This document shows positions 15,692 through 24,174 of a stretch of 64,000 nt of DNA, one piece after another. The position numbers were made by a program, and so were the translations under genes. Where the stretch lies: contig NZ_JAABNN010000002.1 of the NCBI RefSeq assembly GCF_009928415.1, forward strand, positions 62,001-126,000, given 5' to 3'. This stretch comes from Bacillus sp. USDA818B3_A. GTDB lineage: Bacteria > Bacillota > Bacilli > Bacillales > Cytobacillaceae. Below the pieces are notes generated by a model. That model ran no database searches, had not been told where the DNA came from, and saw only the letters and a program-made list of their open reading frames with translations. How positions within the stretch are numbered: position 1 is the stretch's first letter; each line of letters begins with the position of its first letter.

Positions 15692-16276
15692 CTACTTTGA
15701 ATTTTTTAATACGTGGCTGTTTTTGGCGAAATAATCCCAGCCAGACCAGATGGTAAAGAACATCGCTACCCATAAGGCTAAAATATCAAATCGAAACGAA
15801 ATTAATTCAAAAATAATGTTATGTAGTAGTAGTGAAGAAATGGCAATAATTTGCGCCCATGTCTTAATTTTCCCCAGCATATTCGCAGCCACAACCTCTC
15901 CCTCACCTGCCAATAACAAGCGAAGTCCAGTCACAGCAAATTCTCTGCTGATAATTATAATAACAATCCATGATGGGCTATAAACATCGTTTAGTTCAAC
16001 AAGAACGATTAAAGCAGCTGAAACCAGTAATTTATCAGCCAGCGGATCAAGGAATTTCCCCATATTTGTTACCAAGTTATATTTGCGGGCATAATAGCCA
16101 TCCACCCAGTCTGTACATGAAGCTATTATAAAAATAAGAGCCCCCACAAAATGTGTAACGGGCATATCTGCTCCAAGAAGGTGCATATCACCCCAATCAA
16201 AAGGTACAAGCATAATAATTAAGAATAAGGGGATTAAAAGGATCCGTGAAACCGTTATTCTATTAGGTATATTCAT
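15692..16276 (-). CDS. pgsA: CDP-diacylglycerol--glycerol-3-phosphate 3-phosphatidyltransferase PgsA
   Basis: PgsA makes phosphatidylglycerophosphate, the committed precursor of phosphatidylglycerol, in the membrane. The 194-residue product contains the CDP-alcohol phosphotransferase signature D-x2-DG-x2-AR-x8-G-x3-D-x3-D, seen as DWVDGYYARK then GKFLDPLADK near residues 60-85, and several hydrophobic helices. The start is the ATG at 16276, 7 nt after TAGGAG. A hairpin with a T tract overlaps the end of the upstream rodZ-like gene (16302-16332), so read-through or a weak promoter must serve pgsA. Confidence 0.97.
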   Translation of the reverse strand: MNIPNRITVSRILLIPLFLIIMLVPFDWGDMHLLGADMPVTHFVGALIFIIASCTDWVDGYYARKYNLVTNMGKFLDPLADKLLVSAALIVLVELNDVYSPSWIVIIIISREFAVTGLRLLLAGEGEVVAANMLGKIKTWAQIIAISSLLLHNIIFELISFRFDILALWVAMFFTIWSGWDYFAKNSHVLKNSK

Positions 16277-16301
16277 AATTTCTTCTCCTATCATAATAAA
16301 A

Positions 16302-16332
16302 AGTGAAAAATAGCCATCAGCAGATGACTATT
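16302..16332 (-). terminator. Terminator or attenuator between the rodZ-like gene and pgsA
   Basis: AATAGCCATC (16309-16318) pairs with GATGACTATT (16323-16332, one G-U), with TTTTTCACTTTTT following on the minus strand. Confidence 0.7.
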
Positions 16333-17233
16333 CATTCTTCAGAACCTTTTGGATATTGATGTTCTGAACATTTGCTGTTGCTGGAATGGCATACTCTAGT
16401 TTTTGGTCGTTCACATAAATCTCTGTATCTGCGGCGTTTCCAACCCTAATAACTGCCATATTCTCTGCGGATAAATCTTGTGTTTGACTTTCAGTTTTCC
16501 CTTTTATAAGGGTGCCTTGGAAAAAGGTTTTCTGTTTTCCATTTTTAATGCTTACCCAGGTCTGTCCTTTTGAAACTAATTTAATGACAAACTTATCCGC
16601 ATTTTTCAAATCATAAGTTGTCGTTCTCCCCTGAGTTTGCACAGCTGTCAATTCCTGCTTTGGAGTAGTTTCAACTGCTGGTGTCGTATCCTCTTTTGTA
16701 TCGGCTGCTTTTTCCTCTGTTTTAGTTTCTGCGGTATCTTTTTTTGCAGTTTCATTCGCATTAACTTTTTCAAGCTCATCCGATTTTTCAAGCTTCACTT
16801 GCTGCGTATCATTACTGATCGCTTCGTTTTTATCATCACCCGCATGATTAGCAACAAAGTAATATAAAACACTAGCAACACCAATGACAAATACACCTAT
16901 TAAAACTTTCGGCAGGATATCAAAGATTTTAGAATTCCCGTCCGAAATCGATTTGTGAGTTTTCACCCTCGACAAGTGATGCATTTCATCATTATGTGAA
17001 GCCGGTATTTCATTTTTATAGGTTTCAAAGATTTCATCAGGATTTAAGTCTAGTGCTTCTGCATATTGCTTAATAAAGGCCCTTACATAAAAATTCCCGG
17101 GCATACTATCATAATTACCTTCTTCAATTCCAATTAAATAGCGTTTTTGAATTTTGGTAATGGTTTGTAGATCGTCTAAGCTTAAATTTTTAGCTAAGCG
17201 GGCTTCCTTTAATCGATTCCCTAATTCCGTCAC
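16328..17233 (-). CDS. ymfM: RodZ-like protein (YmfM): HTH domain, single membrane span, DUF4115
   Basis: The 301-residue protein has an N-terminal RodZ-type helix-turn-helix (ELGNRLKEARLAKNLSLDDL to about residue 75), one membrane helix (VLIGVFVIGVASVLYYFVA near residue 113), a lysine/glutamate/threonine-rich linker and a C-terminal DUF4115 domain. RodZ links MreB to the elongation machinery and helps set rod shape. The GTG at 17233 is preferred because GGAAGG lies 8 nt upstream; the GTG three codons earlier overlaps that site. The neighbourhood ymfK-ymfM-pgsA is as in B. subtilis. Confidence 0.88.
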   Translation of the reverse strand: MTELGNRLKEARLAKNLSLDDLQTITKIQKRYLIGIEEGNYDSMPGNFYVRAFIKQYAEALDLNPDEIFETYKNEIPASHNDEMHHLSRVKTHKSISDGNSKIFDILPKVLIGVFVIGVASVLYYFVANHAGDDKNEAISNDTQQVKLEKSDELEKVNANETAKKDTAETKTEEKAADTKEDTTPAVETTPKQELTAVQTQGRTTTYDLKNADKFVIKLVSKGQTWVSIKNGKQKTFFQGTLIKGKTESQTQDLSAENMAVIRVGNAADTEIYVNDQKLEYAIPATANVQNINIQKVLKNE

Positions 17234-17253
17234 CTGTAACACCTTCCAATTTA

Positions 17254-18042
17254 TTAAAAATCAAAATCTCCAAAGTCAGATCCGGAGAACATATTATGCT
17301 GGTCCACGACATCGTAAGTTATTTCTTCATCGGCGTCATTACGAAGTTCAATTATATAATCGAAATCGTCTAGTGTATACTCTGAATTCTGTACAAAAAT
17401 ATCTGGATGCTCTATTACTTTTACAGCCGGCAGGCGCATAATTTCCCGGACAAGCTGCCAATGACGCTCGTTTGCACGTCTAGTCGATACAATTCCATCA
17501 AGGATAAATAAATTGTTGGCATTATATTCATCCTCAATCAGCTGATTACGGATGGTTTGTTTTAATAAAGTAGAAGAAACAAACAACCAGCGTTTATTGG
17601 CACAAACACTTGCCGCAACGAGTGACTCTGTTTTACCAACACGAGGCATCCCCCGAATACCGATCAGTTTATGCCCCTCCTGCTTAAATAATTCTGCCAT
17701 AAAGTCAACTAATAGTCCAAGCTCGTCCCTTACAAAGCGGAAGGTTTTCTTATCATCAGCGTCCCTCTGAATATAGCGGCCATGTCGAACGGCTAATCTG
17801 TCACGCAGTTTCGGCTCTCTTAGTTTTATTAGTTTTATTGTGTCCATTGTATTTAAAATTGACTCTAGACGTTTTATTTGGTCATCATCTTTTGCTAAAA
17901 TTAATAACCCTCGTCTTCCTTCATTGACACCATTAATGGTGACAATATTAATGGAAAGCATCCCTAATAAAGAGGAAATGTCACCCAAAAGACCTGGGCG
18001 GTTTTTTTGAATCTCATATTCTAAGTACCATTCTTTTTTCAT
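17254..18042 (-). CDS. ymfK: YmfK, DUF3388 protein with N-terminal ACT-like domain
   Basis: The 262-residue product starts KKEWYLEYEIQKNRPGLLGD, with an ACT-like regulatory fold (GLLGDISSLLGMLSINIVTI), followed by the DUF3388 domain. That domain contains GIRGMPRVGKTES, a P-loop-like GxxxxGKT sequence near residue 135, suggesting nucleotide binding. Biochemical function is unknown; the protein is conserved at this place in Bacillus. ATG at 18042 follows GGGGGT by 7 nt. It lies between ymfJ and ymfM on the same strand; no terminator separates it from ymfM. Confidence 0.88.
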   Translation of the reverse strand: MKKEWYLEYEIQKNRPGLLGDISSLLGMLSINIVTINGVNEGRRGLLILAKDDDQIKRLESILNTMDTIKLIKLREPKLRDRLAVRHGRYIQRDADDKKTFRFVRDELGLLVDFMAELFKQEGHKLIGIRGMPRVGKTESLVAASVCANKRWLFVSSTLLKQTIRNQLIEDEYNANNLFILDGIVSTRRANERHWQLVREIMRLPAVKVIEHPDIFVQNSEYTLDDFDYIIELRNDADEEITYDVVDQHNMFSGSDFGDFDF

Positions 18043-18200
18043 AATAAAAACCCCCAAAAAGAAGTTTCGACAAAATTTTTACAGTGTCACGTCTAAACCT
18101 TATAATAAATGATTTTGATAGAAGATGAAAGAAAAAACAAAGAATAAAAACTATTTATTAAAAATCTTTTCCTCTGGCGTGATCATGATTTTAAAATGCG

Positions 18201-18233
18201 AAAAGAGAGAGGACCCTAAAGGTCCCTCTCTCT
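18201..18233 (-). terminator. ymfJ terminator
   Basis: A 12-bp stem AGAGAGAGGACC (18204-18215) with GGTCCCTCTCTCT (18221-18233) and loop CTAAA, ending in TTTT on the minus strand. Confidence 0.82.
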
Positions 18234-18234
18234 C

Positions 18235-18492
18235 TTATTTTGAGCCATTATTTGAGATAAGTTTAACCATCATATTGGCAATGGCCTGCTGCTCTTGTTT
18301 GTCGGCTACGGACCAAAGATCTGCAAGAATTCTTTCCTGTTCATTTTTTGGTTCAACTTGGTTAGCTAGATAGTCACCAATTTGAAAAGCAAGGTTACCG
18401 ATAGCACCTTCGCTCATGCCTTCGTTTTGTGCATGATGAAGACGATCCGCTAAAAAGTCTTCCCATTGTTTCCAGTTTTCTAAAACAGACAT
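18235..18492 (-). CDS. ymfJ: YmfJ, DUF3243 protein
   Basis: This 85-residue soluble protein has the length and sequence of YmfJ: SVLENWKQWEDFLADRLHHAQNEGMSE, then IGDYLANQVEPKNEQE and ADLWSVADKQEQQAIANMMVKLI. It is helical, with no membrane segment or catalytic motif. Its function is unknown. ATG follows AAAAGGAGGG. It lies downstream of ymfI on the same strand. Confidence 0.9.
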   Translation of the reverse strand: MSVLENWKQWEDFLADRLHHAQNEGMSEGAIGNLAFQIGDYLANQVEPKNEQERILADLWSVADKQEQQAIANMMVKLISNNGSK

Positions 18493-18570
18493 TATGTTCC
18501 CTCCTTTTAGAATGGTACAAGGTTATTTTGCGATGAAGGGCCGCCAACTATTCATCTCTATTGATGAAAA

Positions 18571-19293
18571 TTACGTATACCAGCCTCCATTAACGGCCAG
18601 CACTTGTCCTGTCATATAAGAAGACTCTTCAGACAGTAAAAATGCGGCACATGAAGCAATTTCTTCAGGCTTTGCTATTCTGCCCATTGGAATATCAAAG
18701 GAAATCCCCTCCATTTCTTCCGGAGTAAAACCTTCCATCATCGGAGTTTCTACAGCGCCTGGGGCAATCGCATTTACGCGTATACCGTTTAATGCTACCT
18801 CTTTACTAAGTGATTTCACAAAAGCAATCTGTGCACCTTTTGCGGAGGAATAGGCGACCTCACATGCGGCTCCCGTCTGACCCCAAATAGAGGTAATAAC
18901 AATGATATTCCCTGAACGTTTTGATAAAAATTTCGGTAATAATTCTTTTGTCAGCATTAATGGATTTAATACATGTATATTGAATAATTCCTGTACTTCG
19001 TCTTGCTTTAAATCCACAAGCAGTCCATAATGGCTTTTTCCTCCGCAATGGATAATAGCATCTAAAGAAAAAATATGCGGCACAATCGCTTGGTAACCGT
19101 TGATTGAGGCAAAATCAGCTTGAATCGGGATGTATTCACCACCATAGGGTTGAAGCTTTTCCATTAATTCTTGAATGGTTTGTTTGTTTTGATTGTAATG
19201 GAGATATAAATGATATCCTTTTGCAGCCAAATGCAGGGCTATGGCCTGCCCGATTCCTCCGCTTGCTCCCGTTAATAATACATATTTTTTCAC
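18571..19293 (-). CDS. ymfI: YmfI, SDR-family EF-P 5-aminopentanone reductase
   Basis: YmfI is a short-chain dehydrogenase that in B. subtilis reduces the 5-aminopentanone modification on elongation factor P to 5-aminopentanol. The product (about 240 residues) has the cofactor motif TGASGGIGQA at the N terminus, an NAG-like turn (IIHCGGKSHYG), the catalytic Ser-Tyr-Lys set (ITSIWGQTG and AYSSAKGAQ) and the PG/T substrate loop (NAIAPGAVETPM). The start is ambiguous: GTG at 19293 lies 8 nt after AAAGAG, while ATG at 19299 and GTG at 19302 overlap it. It follows ymfF-ymfH, whose products are also named in connection with EF-P modification. Confidence 0.88.
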   Translation of the reverse strand: MKKYVLLTGASGGIGQAIALHLAAKGYHLYLHYNQNKQTIQELMEKLQPYGGEYIPIQADFASINGYQAIVPHIFSLDAIIHCGGKSHYGLLVDLKQDEVQELFNIHVLNPLMLTKELLPKFLSKRSGNIIVITSIWGQTGAACEVAYSSAKGAQIAFVKSLSKEVALNGIRVNAIAPGAVETPMMEGFTPEEMEGISFDIPMGRIAKPEEIASCAAFLLSEESSYMTGQVLAVNGGWYT

Positions 19294-19321
19294 ATACATC
19301 ACTCTTTCATTAAAAACATTT

Positions 19322-19372
19322 TAAACCCGAATCCGCCGGTAAACTTCGCACATCCGCCAGTTTAGCCCACAT
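19322..19372. repeat. Short imperfect tandem repeat with GGCGGAT core
   Basis: On the minus strand AAACTGGCGGATGTGCGAAG is followed by a second unit TTTACCGGCGGATTCGGGTT. Both share A(C/C)(T/C)GGCGGAT. It lies in the ymfH-ymfI spacer next to a weak hairpin and may belong to a dispersed Bacillaceae intergenic repeat; I cannot check copy number. Confidence 0.35.
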
Positions 19373-19376
19373 GCAA

Positions 19377-19401
19377 AGAAGCGCCGGGATACGACGCTTC
19401 T
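19377..19401 (-). terminator. Weak hairpin after ymfI and before ymfH, possible terminator of ymfH
   Basis: AGAAGCG (19377-19383) pairs with CGCTTCT (19395-19401); only TTT follows on the minus strand. It lies 7 bp beyond the ymfH stop. Confidence 0.4.
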
Positions 19402-19407
19402 AGCACG

Positions 19408-20700
19408 TTACTTTTGTTTGGGTACAACTTGGCATACAGAGAATCGTTCCTCTGAAATAACCTCTGAGGCTAACTTTTGTACATCCGCTAAGGTAATTTT
19501 TTCAAGAGTTGGTACGACATCAAATAAGTTCATATCATTAAATGCATACCTTGTAAATTGATTGGCTATATATTCAGGCGAGTTAACAGCCCGTAAAAAG
19601 GCACCAATTTTCTTCTTCTTGGCTCTTTCTAATTGTTCCTCGTTAAATCCACTAGTCTGTTTGGCAGCCAGAAGCACTTCTCTCAGCCTGTCAGCCAGAT
19701 TATCAGGTTCACTGGTGTCACCACCGACCATGGCAAATCCAAACCCTTGTTCCTGTGTGTAGTCATAGGAGAAGGTTTCATCCACAAGACCTTCGTCATA
19801 TAGCTTATTATAATTGTCTGAACTCTTTCCAAACAATAGATCAAGAAAAACATTCATCGTCAGCTCATTTCTCAGCAGCTCATCACCTGATTGGTCTACA
19901 TGGAGCGCCTTGATTCCAAGCAACACCTTAGAAGTTTGCACATTCATTTGCAGTACCTGCTTCTTTTCGGCCGCCTGCGGTGGTTCTTCCTCAAACCTGC
20001 GCTTGATTTCCGGCATATCCTTATACTCTTTTTTCGCTTGGTTATCGCGTACTTGAGTCATGATTTTTTCAGGGTCAACCGGGCCGACAATAAATAAAAG
20101 CATGTTGCTTGGATGATAGAAGGTGTTATAACACTCATATAGCCAATCTTTATCTATTTCCGCAATGGATTCGATTGTGCCTGCAATATCGATACTCACC
20201 GGGTGATTTTGATAAAGGTTCTGGATTAGCCCAAAGTACAACCGCCAATCTGGATTATCATCATACATGGTAATTTCCTGACCGATGATTCCCTTTTCTT
20301 TTTCCACTGTTTTTTCGGAAAAATAAGGGCTTTGGACAAAATCGATTAATGTTTCTAAATTCTTTTCCACATCAGACGTGCTGGAAAATAAGTAAGCCGT
20401 GCGGGTAAACGATGTAAAGGCGTTAGCAGATGCTCCCTGGCGGCTGAACTGCTGGAACACATCCCCATCTTCTTTTTCGAACAGTTTATGCTCTAAAAAG
20501 TGGGCAATACCATCGGGTACCTTTACATACTCGTCTTTCCCGAGTGGAACAAACGTATTATCTACCGATCCGTATTTGGTTGTAAAGGTGGCATAGGTCT
20601 TATTAAAACCCTTTTTCGGCAGAATATATACATTTAGTCCATTAGACATTTTTTCATGAAAAAGTTCTTCCTGAAGCTGGTCAAAAGTAATTTTCTCCAT
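19408..20700 (-). CDS. ymfH: YmfH, M16-family zinc peptidase homologue
   Basis: The 430-residue product is an M16 (pitrilysin/insulinase-like) protein. HFLEHKLFEKEDG near residue 68 is the inverted zinc motif HxxEH with the third ligand expected about 76 residues later (region EKGIIGQEITMYDDN), so catalytic residues look intact. Such peptidases act as heterodimers of an active and an inactive subunit, fitting the adjacent ymfF. Current naming links YmfF/YmfH to EF-P 5-aminopentanol modification. The start ATG overlaps the ymfF stop (TAATG), a sign of translational coupling. Confidence 0.9.
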   Translation of the reverse strand: MEKITFDQLQEELFHEKMSNGLNVYILPKKGFNKTYATFTTKYGSVDNTFVPLGKDEYVKVPDGIAHFLEHKLFEKEDGDVFQQFSRQGASANAFTSFTRTAYLFSSTSDVEKNLETLIDFVQSPYFSEKTVEKEKGIIGQEITMYDDNPDWRLYFGLIQNLYQNHPVSIDIAGTIESIAEIDKDWLYECYNTFYHPSNMLLFIVGPVDPEKIMTQVRDNQAKKEYKDMPEIKRRFEEEPPQAAEKKQVLQMNVQTSKVLLGIKALHVDQSGDELLRNELTMNVFLDLLFGKSSDNYNKLYDEGLVDETFSYDYTQEQGFGFAMVGGDTSEPDNLADRLREVLLAAKQTSGFNEEQLERAKKKKIGAFLRAVNSPEYIANQFTRYAFNDMNLFDVVPTLEKITLADVQKLASEVISEERFSVCQVVPKQK

Positions 20701-21980
20701 TATTTGCCCGCCTCCGTTCCCGTTAAGAAGTAAATGGTATCTAATTGGATTTTATTGGCCACAGCAACAATTTCTTCTTTTGTCACCTTATTCATTTCAG
20801 CAATCCAGGTATCCAAAGGAATGTTGGCATCCGCAACCACATTATGATAAAGAATTTCCGTTAAACCTCGGGCAGTATCAACTGTCTCCATAATTTGATT
20901 TTGAATAACCGCCTTGGTTTGCTCTAGTTCCTGGTCAGTAAAATCTCCCTTTTGCATAGCAGCCATTTGTTCGTTAATGATACCGACAGCTTGGTCGTAA
21001 TTCTTTAGGTCAATTCCTGATACCACTATCATTAACCCTTTATGGCTCTCAAGCCGGCTGGCCGCATAATAGGCAAGGCTCGCCTTCTCACGAACATTAA
21101 TAAACAACTTAGAGTGCGAAAAGCCTCCAAACACCCCATTGAATACTTGAAGGGCAAAATAATCTGGGTCTCCATACACAATATTTGTACGATACCCAAT
21201 ATTTAATTTCCCTTGTTTCACATCCTGCGTTTCTTTTACCTCATTCACTTTTTCTTTATTGGTTCTATCTTGCCTTTGGGTCTTTTTGGGTGTCCGGTTT
21301 TCAAAATGGAGTAATTGGCTGGCAAGTTGTTTTACTTCCTCTTCCTTCACATCACCAATGACATAAAGGTCCATTTCATCTTCTAAGAACGCCTTTTGAA
21401 AATATTCATACAAATTTTCCGATGTGATTGCATCCACATCTTCAGCTTCTCCATTCACCTGAAGGGCATAGGGTTCGCCTTTGCACATTTCTTCTAACAA
21501 GCGGACATTGGAGTAACGCATTTTATCATCGTAAACAGACTGAATTCGAGATTTGAGGACGCGCTTTTCCTTTTCGACAGTTCCTTTATCAAAGGCATTT
21601 CCTGATGTGTTCGGTTTAGTCAAAATTTCAGATAATAACTCAAAGCCTTTTTGTAAAAGCGGGGTTGGATCGCTTAAGAATTTCTCGTTAGCAATTTCCA
21701 GGCTCACACTCATCACATGGTATTCACCTTTTTTAGATAAGTCAACATAAAGAGTCGCACCATATAACTCATCTAAATAAGAACGTAGTGCGGCAGTTGA
21801 AGAATATTTAGCCGAGCTGCTTTGCAATACATGCGGAAGAAGGGCACGCTTGGTTACATCCTCTTTCGTTAAAGGAGCCTTCATTCTCCAAACGAATGTA
21901 TTGGTCTTATACTTTTCTGTTTCAATTACATGGAGTTTATAACCCTGCAATTCTGAAATTTTTTCGGCAATTGAGTCCAC
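20700..21980 (-). CDS. ymfF: YmfF, M16-family protein lacking the zinc motif
   Basis: The 426-residue M16-like protein lacks HxxEH: in the equivalent N-terminal stretch it has LLPHVLQSSSAKYSS instead, so it should be the non-catalytic partner of YmfH. The C-terminal half has the R/Y segment typical of M16 proteins (FINVREKASLAYYAASRLESHKG). Together they probably form a heterodimeric processing enzyme connected to EF-P modification by YmfI; the exact substrate is not established from sequence. ATG is preceded by AAAAGGAGG. First gene of the ymfF-ymfH pair. Confidence 0.9.
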   Translation of the reverse strand: MDSIAEKISELQGYKLHVIETEKYKTNTFVWRMKAPLTKEDVTKRALLPHVLQSSSAKYSSTAALRSYLDELYGATLYVDLSKKGEYHVMSVSLEIANEKFLSDPTPLLQKGFELLSEILTKPNTSGNAFDKGTVEKEKRVLKSRIQSVYDDKMRYSNVRLLEEMCKGEPYALQVNGEAEDVDAITSENLYEYFQKAFLEDEMDLYVIGDVKEEEVKQLASQLLHFENRTPKKTQRQDRTNKEKVNEVKETQDVKQGKLNIGYRTNIVYGDPDYFALQVFNGVFGGFSHSKLFINVREKASLAYYAASRLESHKGLMIVVSGIDLKNYDQAVGIINEQMAAMQKGDFTDQELEQTKAVIQNQIMETVDTARGLTEILYHNVVADANIPLDTWIAEMNKVTKEEIVAVANKIQLDTIYFLTGTEAGK

Positions 21981-22154
21981 TATAATCCTCCTTTTTCGTA
22001 AAGGGCTTACTTTAATGATATGTAAACATTTTTCTTTATATCTTTTCCTTTTGAATAAAACCTATACTTCTTAACTATAAATTGCCAGGCTTGTTCAATA
22101 CAAGGAATTACGCTTATAAAAAAGAGCCCTCATTTCCATGAGAGCTCTCGCTGT

Positions 22155-23114
22155 TTATCGACTGCCTTTAATATAGTGTGTACCGCTCGCTTTTGGAGCA
22201 TCCGCACGTCCGATGAATCCTGTTAAGGCAAGAACGGTTAGGACATATGGTGCAATTAATAAGTACACGTTTGGAATTTCTTTTAGGAACGGTAAACTTG
22301 AACCGATGATACTGATACTTTGAGCAAAACCAAAGAATATTGCTGCACCCATTGCGCCAAGCGGATGCCATTTACCAAAAATCATGGCTGCAATAGCCAT
22401 AAAACCTTGACCGCTAATCGTAGAGTGGCTGAAATTTGAGGTAATCGATTGGGCGTATACTCCGCCGCCGATGCCGCCTAAAGCACCTGAAAGGATTACA
22501 CCGAGATAACGCATTTTGGTTACATTAATCCCCATTGTATCTGCTGCCATTGGATGTTCCCCGACGGAACGAAGGCGAAGACCAAATGGTGTTTTATAGA
22601 CAATATACCAAACGATAATAGCAACAAGAATAGCAAGGAATGATGTCCAATAAGTGTTTTGGAAAAATATTCTTCCAATGATCGGGATATCTTTTAAAAC
22701 AGGAATGTCAATTTTATTAAAGCCTTTGCTGATAATATCTGTTTCACCTTTATCATAGATAAGCTTTACTAGGAAAAGAGTTAAACCTGTCGCAAGTAAG
22801 TTGATCGCTACACCAGATACTGTATGGTCAGCTCGGAAGGTGATGGCTGCAACCGCATGTAACAATGAAAAAATAGCTCCAGCAACCATTGCAACTAATA
22901 TGGCAAGCCAAGGAGTCAGGCTCCCAAATGCTTCAAAAAAGGTAAGGTTAAATACAATGGCAGTAAATGCTCCAATAACCATTAAACCTTCAAGACCAAT
23001 GTTTACTACCCCAGAACGTTCTGAAAAGATACCGCCTAATGCAGTGAAGACAAGTGGAGCTGCCCATAATAAGGTAGATGGAACGACAATCACTAAAATG
23101 TCCATTAAGCTCAA
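22155..23114 (-). CDS. BMP-type nucleoside ABC transporter, permease 2 (NupQ-like)
   Basis: The 319-residue integral membrane protein belongs to the branched-chain/ribose-type permease family: WAAPLVFTALGGIFSERSGVVNIGLEGLM at the N terminus, GLRLRSVGEHPMAADTMGI in the cytoplasmic coupling loop and about eight hydrophobic segments. With the preceding permease, ATPase and lipoprotein it makes an importer of the guanosine/nucleoside type (NupNOPQ of B. subtilis). TTG at 23114 is preceded by AAGGAGGTG that overlaps the end of the preceding gene. It is last in the operon. The substrate, purine nucleoside rather than sugar, is inferred from family. Confidence 0.88.
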   Translation of the reverse strand: MSLMDILVIVVPSTLLWAAPLVFTALGGIFSERSGVVNIGLEGLMVIGAFTAIVFNLTFFEAFGSLTPWLAILVAMVAGAIFSLLHAVAAITFRADHTVSGVAINLLATGLTLFLVKLIYDKGETDIISKGFNKIDIPVLKDIPIIGRIFFQNTYWTSFLAILVAIIVWYIVYKTPFGLRLRSVGEHPMAADTMGINVTKMRYLGVILSGALGGIGGGVYAQSITSNFSHSTISGQGFMAIAAMIFGKWHPLGAMGAAIFFGFAQSISIIGSSLPFLKEIPNVYLLIAPYVLTVLALTGFIGRADAPKASGTHYIKGSR

Positions 23115-23115
23115 C

Positions 23116-24174
23116 TTACTTCACCTCCTTTTTACTGAATCGGTCAAGAAATACTCTTATGATATAACTAGAGGCAACAAAGAATACGATTAAGGCAATA
23201 ATAATATCTACCAATTCATTCGGAACACCAGCTTCGAGCGGCATATTCAACGCTCCTACTTTCAGTGCACCAAATAAAAGGGCCGAGAAGAATACTCCAA
23301 GTGAGGTATTGGCACCAAGCAAGGCTACCGCAATCCCATCAAATCCAACGCCAGTGAAACCGCCTTTTACTGTCGCATAGCCGAAGGTCCCCAGGCCTTC
23401 CATAGAACCTGCCAAGCCGGCAAAGGCCCCAGCTATAACCATTGAGAGGATAATATTCTTGTTAACATTCATCCCTGCATAATGGGCAGCATGCTGGTTA
23501 AAACCAACTGATCGTAATTCAAATCCCCTAGTTGTTCTCTCAAGTAAAAACCACATAAAAATACAGGCCAAAATGGCAATTACGATCCCCCAGTGAAGTC
23601 GTGAATAATCGGTTAGACTTTGCAGCCATTCCGATCTTAGTGTGGCCGTTTCCTTGATCATATCTGTTTTATCTTTATTATCTGTAATAATATTTTTTAT
23701 AAAGTAGTTGCTTACATGCAAAGCAATGTAGTTCATCATTATCGTTACAATTACTTCATGCACACGGAAACGTGCTTTTAGAAAACCCGGGATGAATGCC
23801 CATAAGGCTCCAGCTGCCATGGCTGCAATAATTGCTAATGGTAAATGAATGATTCTTGGAAGATCAAAGGCAACTCCGACCCAAACGGCTGCTAGCCAGC
23901 CAACTAAAAATTGTCCTTCTACCCCGATATTAAACAGACCTACACGAAAAGCAAATGCAACCGCTAAACCTGCAAGTATATACGGAGTAACTTGTCTAAT
24001 TACCTCTCCCAAATAATAAGAATCCCCAAAAGCTCCATTCCATAGTGCCGTAAAAGCTGCCATCGCATCATAACCGCTGACTACCATAATAATGGTTCCA
24101 ACGATTATACCTAAGAGCACGGCAATAATAGGGGTTAATATATTTTTAAACCGTTTAAGCATGGGAGTGTTCAC
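23116..24174 (-). CDS. BMP-type nucleoside ABC transporter, permease 1 (NupP-like)
   Basis: The 352-residue permease has FRVGLFNIGVEGQFLVGWLAA near residue 77, the coupling loop GFELRSVGFNQHAAHYAGMN near residue 222, and GALKVGALNMPLEAGVPNELV near the C terminus, with about nine membrane segments. It is longer than its partner by a periplasmic-side loop (about residues 155-190). The GTG at 24174 overlaps the ATPase gene by 20 bp; ATG at 24162 is an alternative. It forms the translocation pore with the next gene. Confidence 0.88.
   Translation of the reverse strand: MNTPMLKRFKNILTPIIAVLLGIIVGTIIMVVSGYDAMAAFTALWNGAFGDSYYLGEVIRQVTPYILAGLAVAFAFRVGLFNIGVEGQFLVGWLAAVWVGVAFDLPRIIHLPLAIIAAMAAGALWAFIPGFLKARFRVHEVIVTIMMNYIALHVSNYFIKNIITDNKDKTDMIKETATLRSEWLQSLTDYSRLHWGIVIAILACIFMWFLLERTTRGFELRSVGFNQHAAHYAGMNVNKNIILSMVIAGAFAGLAGSMEGLGTFGYATVKGGFTGVGFDGIAVALLGANTSLGVFFSALLFGALKVGALNMPLEAGVPNELVDIIIALIVFFVASSYIIRVFLDRFSKKEVK

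Noticed and set aside
22801-23193. 130-codon plus-strand ORF
   Set aside because: Lies opposite the permease genes of the nucleoside operon and looks like a reversed membrane protein.
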